Source: Limonium bicolor (lineage: Eukaryota > Streptophyta > Magnoliopsida > Caryophyllales > Plumbaginaceae). Taken from it: a stretch of 64,000 nucleotides of DNA. Below the pieces are notes generated by a model, which saw only the letters and a list, made by a program, of their open reading frames with translations, did no database searches and had not been told where the DNA came from. This document shows, piece by piece, positions 1-8,899 of this stretch (its first letter is position 1; every line of letters starts with the position of its first letter). The stretch lies in contig CM041780.1 in assembly GCA_023374045.1 (NCBI GenBank), positions 33,102,337 through 33,166,336 on the forward strand, read 5' to 3'. Both the position numbers and the translations under genes were made by a program.

Positions 1-390
1 TTATTTTAAACCTTTCATGATTCTAATTTTTTAATTTGTTTTTATACTTTTATTTATGTTTTTTAAATTGAAATAAAATTTTAATTGATCTTTAATTTTT
101 ATGTGTATTTTGTTCATATTTTAAATTTTTTAAAAATTTGACCATAAATCCATGTTACGGGGCATATGAGGTGAGGGTAAAATGAGGATATGAAAAATAT
201 TATATATTAGAATCTGAACTGAGGGGCATCTCGTAATAAAATGAAACCTCAGGGGTATATCGTAATGAAAATGAAACCTTAGGGGTATATCATAAAAAAA
301 TGAAACCTCGGGGTATCTCGTAATGAAAATGAAACCTCGGGGGTATCTCGTAAAATTCACTCAACCCTCGGGGATATATCGTGAAATTTC
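1..390. repeat. AT-rich segment with a short minisatellite
   Basis: No gene is visible. Positions 1-170 are AT-rich. From about 219 to 375 there are roughly five degenerate tandem copies of a 30-34-bp unit built on GGGGTATCTCGTAATG followed by AAAATGAAACCT. The segment ends in an A-run (about 388-400), after which the sequence becomes a copy of the 3' LTR of element A (from about 15275). It is absent from that 3' LTR, so it is either another insertion into the 5' LTR or flanking DNA exposed by a deletion. Confidence 0.6.
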
Positions 391-2885
391 CCAAAAAAAA
401 AAGAAATCTTGAATTCTAAGGATGATAATTGGTGATATGGTATGCCTTTGGTAGGGTAGTAATGATTAGGACCCTAAGAACTTAAGGGATTGAGTTAATT
501 TAAGTAAGAACCTTAATGTTTAAAGTTAAGTTTATAAGGTTAAGAGGTAAGGACTTAAGAGGAAATCCAATGGGAATCTTTAGGGACTAAGTTAGTTAAG
601 TAAGGTGCAAATACCTAATGGCCTAAAAATGAATCAATGTTTTAGGTTTGTGAATTGGGACCCCGGAGAAGGTTAAACAAACGACAGCCGATGGTGAACG
701 GTACAATCTTTCTTGTGACCTGCTTGCTAACGAGGTGTCCCTCGGCTTGTGTGCTATCTGTTTACTTGCTATGACTAAGACAAGATAAAGCATGCAACCG
801 GTTATATTTGTTCTCGTTGTGTATGTGTTTTCTTTGCACTAACCCACGAGATTTGAGATTGTTACTTTAATACCCCGGATCTAAAAATCGTGATTAAATT
901 ACTCTAAATATGATTATTAAAGGCCTAATGGTGCCTAAAGAATATTGGTAAGGGAAATAAAACCAAAAGACAAGAGAAAATGCGTAAAACGCGAAAAACG
1001 CTAAAACGTGCATTAAATGAGTAAAGGAGATATTTGATCTCGTTAGGGTCCGAGAGGGATTCCTAAGGCTTAATTATGCCTAATTAATATGTGGGAATGA
1101 TTCCCGAAGAAAACGGATCCAAATAATGGATTAAAACGCTAACGGAGTTTTAAAGCACGTTTTTCGAGAAAACCCGAAAACATGACTTTAAGTGGTCAAA
1201 TGGACCCATAAAAATTATAGTTGATTAAATAACTATAATTAAGTATTAGTGGAAGCTTAATAACCATTAAAATTTATTAAACGATCAAAAAATTCTGGAA
1301 AAAACGGACCCGTAAGTGAATAGTGTCAAACACGGGTAAAATAACGAGCGTTTTCTGTCAAACCAAAAAAAAAAACGCTCCCGCATGTATGTATATAGTA
1401 GGCCGATTTTTGTGGGGTTAATTAGCCTTCCCCCTTACTAATAGCTAGTAAATATAACAAAGAAAGAAAAGAAAAGAAAAAGTAAGAAAGGGAATAGTAT
1501 AAGTGGTATTAGTACTCTCTCTCCCCCTCTTTTCCTTTCATTCACGATTGTTTTTCCCCCCTCCAACTAAACTCCTTCTTCTTCCTCTGTAATTACCGAT
1601 TCGAGAAGGAAGCTCACAAGCCCCATCTCCTTCCTCCTCTCACTTGCTCATTCTTCACCAAATCACACAAAAATTGTACCGTTAGATTCGTATCGGCGAG
1701 GGCTACGTTTTCCACCCCTCAAAATCTTGATTCCTCCACCTTCACCCCCATGGGTGTTTTGCCTTTTGAAGCTTGAGGAGCTGATTTTGACTCTCCTTCA
1801 CCACCTTGATGCCTTAAGGTAATAATAAGCAAGAGTTTCACTCATTTCTAACTTGTTTTCCAATTTTGGAAAAATTCCTCCACGTTGAATATTCTCTATT
1901 TCAGCCGGTTACTTCATGTCCTTGTGGAGTGGTGGAACTTCATCATTTTGATTGCCAAGCTCTCCTTTAGGATACTCTAAGGTAATATCTAAGCTAGAGC
2001 CTAAAAACTAGTTCTTGAAATACTAGTTTTTGTGTGGAGAATTTGAAATTAATTAGGTTGTTATGTGGGTATGGGGATATGGTTGTAGATGGCAATCTAG
2101 ACCCCCTTGTGTGTTGTGAAAACAAGTAAAGAAAGATGGACCAAAAGAAAGAGGAAGGAGAGGAAGAAAACCTAGAGAACAAACAAGGTAATGAGCTTAC
2201 CTTGAGTTAGTTTCATTTGACTTGTGAAACAGATTTTAGAGTTGGATTAATGCTCTTGAATTGGTGTAGTCATGGTACAATAATATTGAGTGGGAATGAG
2301 AATGTTTAATGTTGTTTAAGTGTGAGAAATAAGCTTGGGTACTAAGCTAGTTTAGATGGTGAATAAATGAGAATTTGATGTGGTTTTGATGTTTAACCAA
2401 ACAGGGGAGAAGAAGTGTTGGTGAGCTGATTTAATTGTGGTGAGAATGCTAAGAAAGTAGCCAAGTGCTGTCAAAATTTGTTTAGGAGATTTTGGGCTTG
2501 AGTGTTTTATTAAAGGAAGAAGCTAGGTGTGTTAAGGAGATTCAAGTGAGTGGTTAATGATTTGGAAACCAAACTAAGGCGAAGTGTGTATGAGGAGTAG
2601 AAATAATGTCAATTGAAGTGCTGGGAATGGCACTGTTTGAATGGTAAAAGAAGTTACCAAATCTGTTACAAGAGTTAAGGGAAAACAAGGAAACTAGTTA
2701 TGAGAGTGCAAGTGAATTTTAAGTGAAATTAACTAGAGTGTGAGTGCACATGGAGCTTAGTTTAAGGGGTTTAGGTGAGTAATTAGGTGCTAAAACATGT
2801 GGATTTTAGTGGGTGAAGATTGGGTAATCAATGGGCTAAGAGAGGACCTTGAACAGAGTTGGAAACTGTCAAATTTGCAAAATCT

Positions 2886-3233
2886 GTAGCAGGGTCCGGG
2901 ACTTAGGTCCAGGACCAAGTCCCGGACCACCCCCTAAAATACCCCTGAGAGTTTTCTGATTGATGGGTCCGGGACTTAAGTTCTTGCCCATGTCCCGGAC
3001 CACCCCCTTTATTCTTGCCGAGAGTTGCCTACCATGTTTGGTCCGGGACTTGAGTCTGGTACAAGGTCCCGGACCACCTGCTAAAATCACCCGAGAGTTA
3101 CATACTCAATTGGTCCGGGACTTAAGATTGGGACAAGGTCCTGGACCACCATCAAAAATCAGCAGAGAGTTAGGAAAACAATTGGTCCGGGACCTTAGGT
3201 AAGGACCAAGTCCCGGACCACCCCAGAAACCTA
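2886..3233 (+). repeat. Tandem inverted-repeat (hairpin) array of LTR F
   Basis: Five units of about 72 bp. Each holds arm GGTCCGGGACTT, a 10-14-nt loop, then arm AAGTCCCGGACC, followed by a spacer with CACC and GAGAGTT. The stem is a perfect 12 bp in the first unit and carries single changes in others. Confidence 0.9.
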
Positions 3234-4789
3234 CAGAGAGAGTTTTAAAGGGTTTAAATGATGGGGGTTTGAATGTTAATGATGTTATAAGATGTTAAGG
3301 CCTTGTTTGGTGACATGTAAAGGCCATAGGAAGTGTAAGAAAGTGTTAGGAGTGATTGAAAAGTGAGAACTCAAATTAACAAGAGTAAAACCGGGATAAC
3401 GGGATAACGGGGTAAGTACGGGAGTAGCATTTAATTATGTACCGTATGATCTTAGTATTAACAATAATGTTTGAAACATTATCAGAGAGTCGTGCGTGAC
3501 CCGAGCATGGTGAGATGACACGGTAAAGTAAAAACCCCGGTGAAAGGTATGATTTTCTCATACTCCGCGTGCTAACCGAGTTACGTTGATTTGTGGTTTG
3601 TGTGCCGGCTTAATCAAGATTAAAGCATGAAAATAATCCATTGTTTGATTATGTATGCCTTGTTGTATGTTGAATGTGCTAACATACTTGTATGCCGGTG
3701 TGGTCTAACATAGTGTAAGGACCGACTCGTAGTGAGTAACGTTTGTCTAGAGACCCATAGATCGGGTCGATGTATAAGATAACGAAAACGTGCAAACACA
3801 CAAACTATCCATTAAAGTATAACGATAACGCAAACATGTGAATTCCCTAGAATGTGAGGAGAAGTACGGGTTGAGTAAATACCCGATAACGGTTAGGAAA
3901 CCATATTGAAACAATCCACGAAACAAATGAGAGTGGAAAGTTAAGTGAACCTCCTTCAAGAGGATTAAAGATAGTTCGAAGATGTGAACTAGTAAAAGAA
4001 AGGTAAAAGAGACCTAAGGGATTAGTAGCTCCCTTGAGACATGGTCGACCTCCAATATGAGGATTTTACCCGGTTTAAGAAAATAACCGAAAGTATAAGT
4101 GTATGAGATGTAAGGTAACTCTTAAAACCTAAGATTAACCGAACTCGAGTAATGTTCCCAAAGACATTAGAAACATCGAGAGTGATGTTTCTAGACTAAT
4201 ATACATAATATTATTATAACTCCGAGAGAGGAGTGTATGGGAATGTAAATAGTCCGAGAGCAGTCGGACCTATGTAAAAAGAGATAGGAACTAAGAGAGA
4301 GTTCCGTAAGCTAGTTGAACCTTCCCACCATGATAGACCCGGAGTAGAGTCGAAACCGGGGATGTAAGACTATGCTAGAGAGCCATGAGTTTTGGCCTAA
4401 GTATGTATTAAGAGTAACAAGCGTGACGTAGGAGACCTGTAGCGTCTAGAGAATCTACAAGAGCTTGAGTATAAATAACCCAAGAGTATGGGTGAGATAA
4501 TGAGAATAAGTAACCCGAGAGTGTGGGTGAGTATAGTACGAGTAGCCCAAGTGAATGGGTGTGTATATGAATAAGTAACCCGAGAGAGCGGGTGAGGTAT
4601 TGAATAAGTAAACAAGGCATAGTGAGGTATAACCCTCAAGGCCTAAGAGTAACCAGATACAACTAACAACCTTGTTATGTTAGTTAGGAATTGTGTTCCA
4701 TGATTGGATGTAGATTCCTTCAGCATTACATGTACTTATTGTATTGCTATGATGCATGTTGTTTGACTAAAATGAACTCCATGTATATC

Positions 4790-4890
4790 CGACTAAGTGG
4801 TCGGCGTACCCGGTTAGCGCTCGGGGTATGCGAATTTCATATGCAGCGTTAAGCTGAGCCCCTAGGGGCGATGTTTTTATTTTACAGGTA
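4790..4890 (+). promoter_or_regulatory. Conserved LTR hairpin/T-tract/CAG-GTA module (F)
   Basis: Hairpin CGACTAAGTGGTCG, then GCGTACCC paired with GGGGTATGC, then GCCCCTAGGGGC, a TTTTTATTTTACAG pyrimidine tract and GTAC. The same order recurs about 0.35-0.5 kb before the end of most LTRs in the window. It could be a structured leader element with a splice acceptor; the function is inferred only. Confidence 0.6.
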
Positions 4891-5804
4891 CACCGAAGAT
4901 GTTACCGTTCGAGAGTAGGACGGGGTCGGTGGGTTGCATGGGTAGTTAGTTTAATTACTTATGTATTGAAGGAAGTGTAAGACCGAATATGTTGTCGGCA
5001 TCCATTCATTGTAGACTCGGTATAGTAAAGAAAAGATTTGAGTATTGTATTTGTATTGTGTACTCGGTTGTTCCAGTTCGTCAGACCGTTATTGTATGTA
5101 AGAAAGGCCTGGTTAGCCATATGGGTGGCTAACGGCGTTGTTTCACCCTTGTTGTAATTAGAGTTCCGCTGCGTGAGTAAGAGCATTTGGTGACAGTTTA
5201 GAGGTAATGACGTGTGTAACGGTTGGGGTGTTACAGTTACTAACCGAGTTTAGTACTTACTGAGTTAAGGATAAGAATTAAGTATTGGTGATTGTTGGTT
5301 AATACCCGTAAGGTTTGGTTTAACTAACCCATGGTGTTTAAGATTTCTACTAACTGGAACTTGAGTGAGGAAACCCGGGACTGACTCCGGTCATGCATGC
5401 TAAGGAAAGGGGGACGGTATCTGAATCAGATCCGCCCTCCGCTTAAGGACTTGTCTTCGGACTTGTTGCCTAGGGCCGGTTGCCGGCTCAGCTACACTGG
5501 ACTCCCATCCAGGGTAGGTGGAATTAAGATGGTGCGGTGGGATCACCTAAATCCCAGGTTTGAAATTAAGCTACAACCATTCCCTTCCAGGAACGGTTTG
5601 TATACTGAGAATAAGTTGAGGTTAAGATTAAGGTAAGGTAAGGAATTGAGGTTAAGAAAATCAGGACTAAGGAGGGGGTTACTAACCCACTTGATAAGGG
5701 AACGCTTGTGTCATTCATTGTTTGTGAACTAAGTATGTTCATCTGTGGATTGTTGTTATTGCACTTCATATCATGCTTGTGTATGTAATCAATTTCCATG
5801 CTAT

Positions 5805-5905
5805 CGACAATTAGTCGTCGTAGCCCGTTAGCTTGGGGGCCATGAGAGGGAGTACCAGCATTCGTGCTGACCCCTTTGGGGGCTGTTTTTACACTTGCAG
5901 GTAAG
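5805..5905 (+). promoter_or_regulatory. Conserved LTR module in the 5' LTR of A
   Basis: Hairpin CGACAATTAGTCG, GACCCCTTTGGGGGC, then TTTTTACACTTGCAG followed at once by GTAAG (5901). An acceptor and a donor abut here, the form of a recursive (zero-length exon) splice site. Confidence 0.55.
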
Positions 5906-6246
5906 AGGCCCATGAGGACGCACCACGAGAGTAGGACCGGTTAGACTTAGGATGGGTTGTTTTTTTGAGTACGGGTTACGCTTGTGCACCCGTCTGTTTA
6001 TATTTAAACTGATGTAAGGTTGTGATTATGACTTAGTTACTTGTACTCGGTTGTTGGTGGTGTTTTGTATGGTGATGGTTTGGGCGGTTGTTTATTTTGG
6101 ATAAGTGTTGTAATTGATAAGGCCGGTATATTCTAGCGATCATACCGTGGCAAGGTCCAGGTGTTTGTTATTACCGCTGCGACGAATTCGATTAAGCGTT
6201 AAGTTTAGCGAACCACGATTGGCTTTGGATGGGGTGTTACAAAAAG

Positions 6247-6274
6247 TAGTATCAGAGCGTAGTTACGCTCTGAT
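6247..6274 (+). promoter_or_regulatory. Primer-binding site of A, inside a perfect inverted repeat
   Basis: TAGTATCAGAGC (6247-6258) matches the usual plant initiator-Met tRNA primer site TGGTATCAGAGC with one change, five bases after the LTR end. Positions 6251-6274 form an 11-bp perfect inverted repeat (arm ATCAGAGCGTA) around a 2-nt centre, so part of the primer site can pair with downstream sequence. Confidence 0.85.
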
Positions 6275-6476
6275 CAAGAAATACCAGACATGAGTAACCA
6301 CCGAGTTAGGATATAAGTTAAGAAATAAGTGACGGGTGAAGGGTTTGAGAAGTTAGAGTGAGTAGAGTCAGATGACCACTAATAAGTGTGGATCGTCTTT
6401 ACCGTCTACGGACGTTATAAATTCGTTAACCGATACAATGGTGGATACGAATCTAATGTGAGATATGCTTGTTCAG
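6275..6476 (+). other. Untranslated leader of element A
   Basis: Non-coding stretch between the primer-binding site and gag. It is A/G-rich with several stops. TTGTTCAG just before the chosen gag ATG could be a splice acceptor. I see nothing else in it. Confidence 0.5.
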
Positions 6477-7871
6477 ATGGCAGGATGTCCTAGAGGAGGC
6501 CGAGGTCGTGGCCAAGACAATGATGCTTCAGAGATACCGGGAGGGCAGACGATCGCAGAGATCGTAGCTGCCGCATTAGAGCATATGGGCTATCAGCCTG
6601 GTGTGGGTGCACCACCTCCACCCCCACAACCCAGGGAACCAAATTGGGTGAAGAGTCTTGCAGATCTTCGACCCGCACACTTTAAGGGGGAGACCAATCC
6701 CGCCAAGCTTGAGGCGTACATCTCCGAGCTGGAGACCGCCTTTTTGACCTTGATGTCCCTGCTGGGATCAAGGTGCGTCTGGCTGCTTTCTACCTGAAGG
6801 GGGCGGCAGGCGATTGGTGGAAGCTGGTGAGGGCCGAGCATGTGGCCAATCTAGAGTTCGGCTGGGAGCAGTACACCGCCTTGCTACGAGCAAAGTACTA
6901 CCCCGCCCATGTCCAGACAAAGAAGCGCTTGCAGTTGGATGCGCTTAAGCAGACCGGCAAGATGACGGTGGACGAGTATTACTCAGAGTTCACTGCCTTG
7001 CTCCGTCTTCTGCCAGGTCTTGGGTATTCAGACCAGATCCTGGTGGACCGCTTCTATGGCGGGCTTAGCCATCGACTCCGCTACGGCATGAGGCCGATGA
7101 GTTACACTACCTTGCAGGTAATGAGATAATTGAGATTTGAGTAAGTAAATGAGTAAGACTTAGATTATGAAATAAGAGTGACTAATACTGTGGAAAGCAA
7201 GAGTGCTATCATGCCGCTGCTAAGGTTGAGATAACCGTCCAGCTGAGGGACGAGGAGAATGCTAAGAGGAAGAATGCTGGTAAGAGCTCGGAGAGTCAAG
7301 GGCAAGGAGGGTACAAGAAACAGAAAGTACCAACCTCAGGCCCAGAAAAATCAGAAACCAAAAGGGAAGGAGGAAAAGGAGAAGGCTCCGGAAGAGCCAT
7401 TGAAGCTGACGTATGCATACGCAGCTACACCCCTGCGCTCTAGGGCGCCAAAGGGTAAGGAATTGGTATTGAGTGAGTTAAGAAACAATTAGTAACCGTT
7501 TGAGATATGAGTATTGATACTGTGAATGATCAGGAACTGAGAGAGAAGGGAGCCGGTGGTGGCTACCAACGACGCTACATCTGTAGGTGGTGTCACAGGG
7601 ACCACCCCGGGCTCGATTGCAAGGGGAATAAGGTGGAGTGCAACTATTGTGGGGTGTACGGACACCGAGCATATGAGTGCTTCTGGAACCCGCTAGCAGA
7701 GCCTATAGGCCCGATACCAGGGGCAAGGGCAAGACCGATCAGGGAGCTGGATCTGCGGTCAGAGGAAGGTGCAACAGGCTGCAGACAAGAACCCACGGGT
7801 GACCTAGAAGTCGGGACCCACACTACACTTGGTGGACCGGGATGATGAGCCTGAACCCTCATCGAGGCCAG
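6477..7871 (+). pseudogene. gag of element A (three exons, frameshifted)
   Basis: Capsid-like Gag that packages retrotransposon RNA. The ATG at 6477 is chosen because it gives MAGCPRGGRGRG, matching element B's MSGRGPGRPRGG. Exon 1 (6477-7117) holds a retrotransposon Gag domain (DWWKLV, KRLQLDALKQ, VDEYYSEF, LVDRFYGGLSHRLRYGM). Exon 2 (7198-7454) resumes with ECYHAAAKVEI and a lysine-rich stretch. Exon 3 (7534-7871) has a zinc knuckle CNYCGVYGHRAYEC (CX2CX4HX4C), preceded by a second Cys/His cluster with CX2CX3HX4C spacing. Introns of 80 nt (7118-7197) and 79 nt (7455-7533) have GT..AG ends; the first acceptor appears mutated from CAG to CAA relative to B, so AAAG three bases upstream may serve. 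Frameshifts lie near 6755, between about 7270 and 7440, and near 7770; a TAG stop falls near 7806 in the final frame. Confidence 0.85.
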
Positions 7872-8003
7872 GTACCGCTATAACCACTTAGTAATAAAAT
7901 TGCCTGCTTACCGCATTATCATGCATGTTTGGTGAATAATTGAGTTAAGTAAGAATGAGATGAGATTATAACTTAAGTAAGATATAACCTACTACCACTT
8001 TAG

Positions 8004-8744
8004 GAAGCTTCAACATCTGCTATCCAATACCATTTTGCACCTAACCCGGAGCACACCGACATCGAAACCATAGACTTTCCAACCGAACAATGTCAGGTTA
8101 TCCGCCCAGGTATGATTTTATTAAGGGGATACCTGACGCCCGAAGCACAAATAGCCATCATCAGAAGATGCATTCAGCTAGGAATGGGACCGGGAGGCTT
8201 TTACACACCGGAGTACCCAGGGGGAGCAAAGATGAGACTAAAAATGATGAGCTTAGGCAAGGATTGGAATCCGTATGCCAAGAACTACCAAACCACGAGG
8301 ATGCACGATGGAGTCTCACCACTGGGGATACCCGAAGAGTTCCATCCAGTTATTACACAAGTCGTGGAAATCGCTCAGCAATTGGAAGCTGAACCGATTC
8401 CAGACATTCAAGCAGACATTTGCATTGTGAACTTCTACGAGAAGGATGGGCAACTTGGACTACACCAGGATAAGGACGAGACAACGGAGTCTCTCGAAAG
8501 AGGGATACCCGTAGTGTCTTGGTCCATTGGGGATGATGCAGAGTTTTTATACGGCAAGCAGAAGCGTGCGGACCGTGCGAATAAGTTGGTACTTAAGTCT
8601 GGAGATGTATTAGTTATGGGAGGAGAATCAAGGATGTTATACCATGGGATTAAGAGAATCAAGTTGAATACAGCACCGTCAACAGTAATCAATGCGACGC
8701 ATATGAAACCTGGGAGATTAAACCTAACCATTGGACAATATTAG
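8004..8744 (+). CDS. AlkB-like 2-oxoglutarate/Fe(II) dioxygenase in element A
   Basis: AlkB-family enzymes oxidatively remove methyl groups from nucleic-acid bases. The exon runs from an acceptor at 8003 to a TAG at 8742-8744. An uninterrupted frame from ATG 8112 gives 210 residues (MILLRGYLTPEAQIAII at the start); the first about 35 codons (GSFNICYPIP) need one base removed in a TTTT run near 8043. Visible motifs: substrate-side GPGGFYTPEYPGGAK, iron ligands HQD in LGLHQDKDE, core VVSWSIGDDAEFLYG, distal iron ligand in MLYHGIKRI, and 2OG-binding RLNLT. The second arginine usual after this motif is glycine here (RLNLTIGQY), which may weaken cofactor binding. Overall it resembles plant ALKBH1-type proteins rather than the AlkB domains of plant RNA viruses. 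It lies between gag and protease on the same strand, and could be made as Gag-AlkB by splicing or from its own ATG. Confidence 0.9.
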   Translation, partial: EASTSAIQYHFAPNPEHTDIETIDFPTEQCQVIRPGMILLRGYLTPEAQIAIIRRCIQLGMGPGGFYTPEYPGGAKMRLKMMSLGKDWNPYAKNYQTTRMHDGVSPLGIPEEFHPVITQVVEIAQQLEAEPIPDIQADICIVNFYEKDGQLGLHQDKDETTESLERGIPVVSWSIGDDAEFLYGKQKRADRANKLVLKSGDVLVMGGESRMLYHGIKRIKLNTAPSTVINATHMKPGRLNLTIGQY

Positions 8745-8816
8745 TCATGTAACGTTAGAATGAGATGAGGAATGAGATGTAAGATTGAAGCACATGTTGT
8801 AAACAGGATGGTTATG

Positions 8817-8822
8817 AATAAA
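8817..8822 (+). promoter_or_regulatory. Candidate poly(A) signal after AlkB (A)
   Basis: AATAAA 72 nt beyond the AlkB stop, followed by a CAGTGTTG block. The same hexamer and block occur 69 nt after the AlkB stop in element B. It could end a Gag-AlkB transcript before pol. Confidence 0.5.
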
Positions 8823-8899
8823 ATAACAGTGTTGTTCATATAAATTGTTACGACTCTTGTTATACCATCAATACTCATGAAGCTTATGAACACAATTAG

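Larger units (their letters stand above)
866..5235 (+). mobile_element. Solo LTR F inserted in the 5' LTR of A
   Basis: It is bounded by a perfect 5-bp TSD GTTAC (861-865 and 5236-5240); the empty site is readable in the 3' LTR of A near 15735. It starts TTTAATACCCC (related LTRs start TGAAATACCCC) and ends GGGGTGTTACA, 4370 bp, with no internal region. From the left it holds a TATA-like TATATAG near 1392, a CT-rich leader about 1512-1640, AAG/GTAA donor-like sites (near 1819, 1982 and 2188), an inverted-repeat array at 2886-3233, and the hairpin/T-tract/CAG-GTA module at 4790-4890. Short open frames inside it look fortuitous. Confidence 0.9.
391..6241 (+). repeat. 5' LTR of element A (left-truncated, interrupted)
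   Basis: 391-865 and 5241-6241 together match 15275-16739 of the 3' LTR. The LTR ends GGGGTGTTACA at 6241, directly before the primer-binding site. The first about 2.7 kb seen in the 3' LTR is not present upstream of 391. Solo LTR F occupies 866-5235. Confidence 0.85.
7872..8899 (+). other. Alternative-splicing interval around the AlkB exon of A
   Basis: Donor CCAG/GTACC at 7872 follows the gag tail (frame LHLVDRDDEPEPSSRPG, phase 1). Two acceptors fit the same phase: TTTAG/G at 8003-8004 opens AlkB (132-nt intron) and AATTAG/G at 8899-8900 opens protease (1028-nt intron with AlkB skipped). Element B has the same arrangement. Splicing itself is inferred, not observed. Confidence 0.65.

Noticed and set aside
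2960..3202. Glycine/proline-rich open frame
   Set aside because: Lies wholly in the hairpin array of LTR F.
2886..3233. Possible CRISPR-like array
   Set aside because: Regular repeats with spacers, but the spacers are themselves conserved, the context is a plant LTR and there are no cas genes.
8004..8744. AlkB as a host gene interrupted by or inserted in the element by chance
   Set aside because: The same exon, in the same place, phase and orientation, is found in element B.
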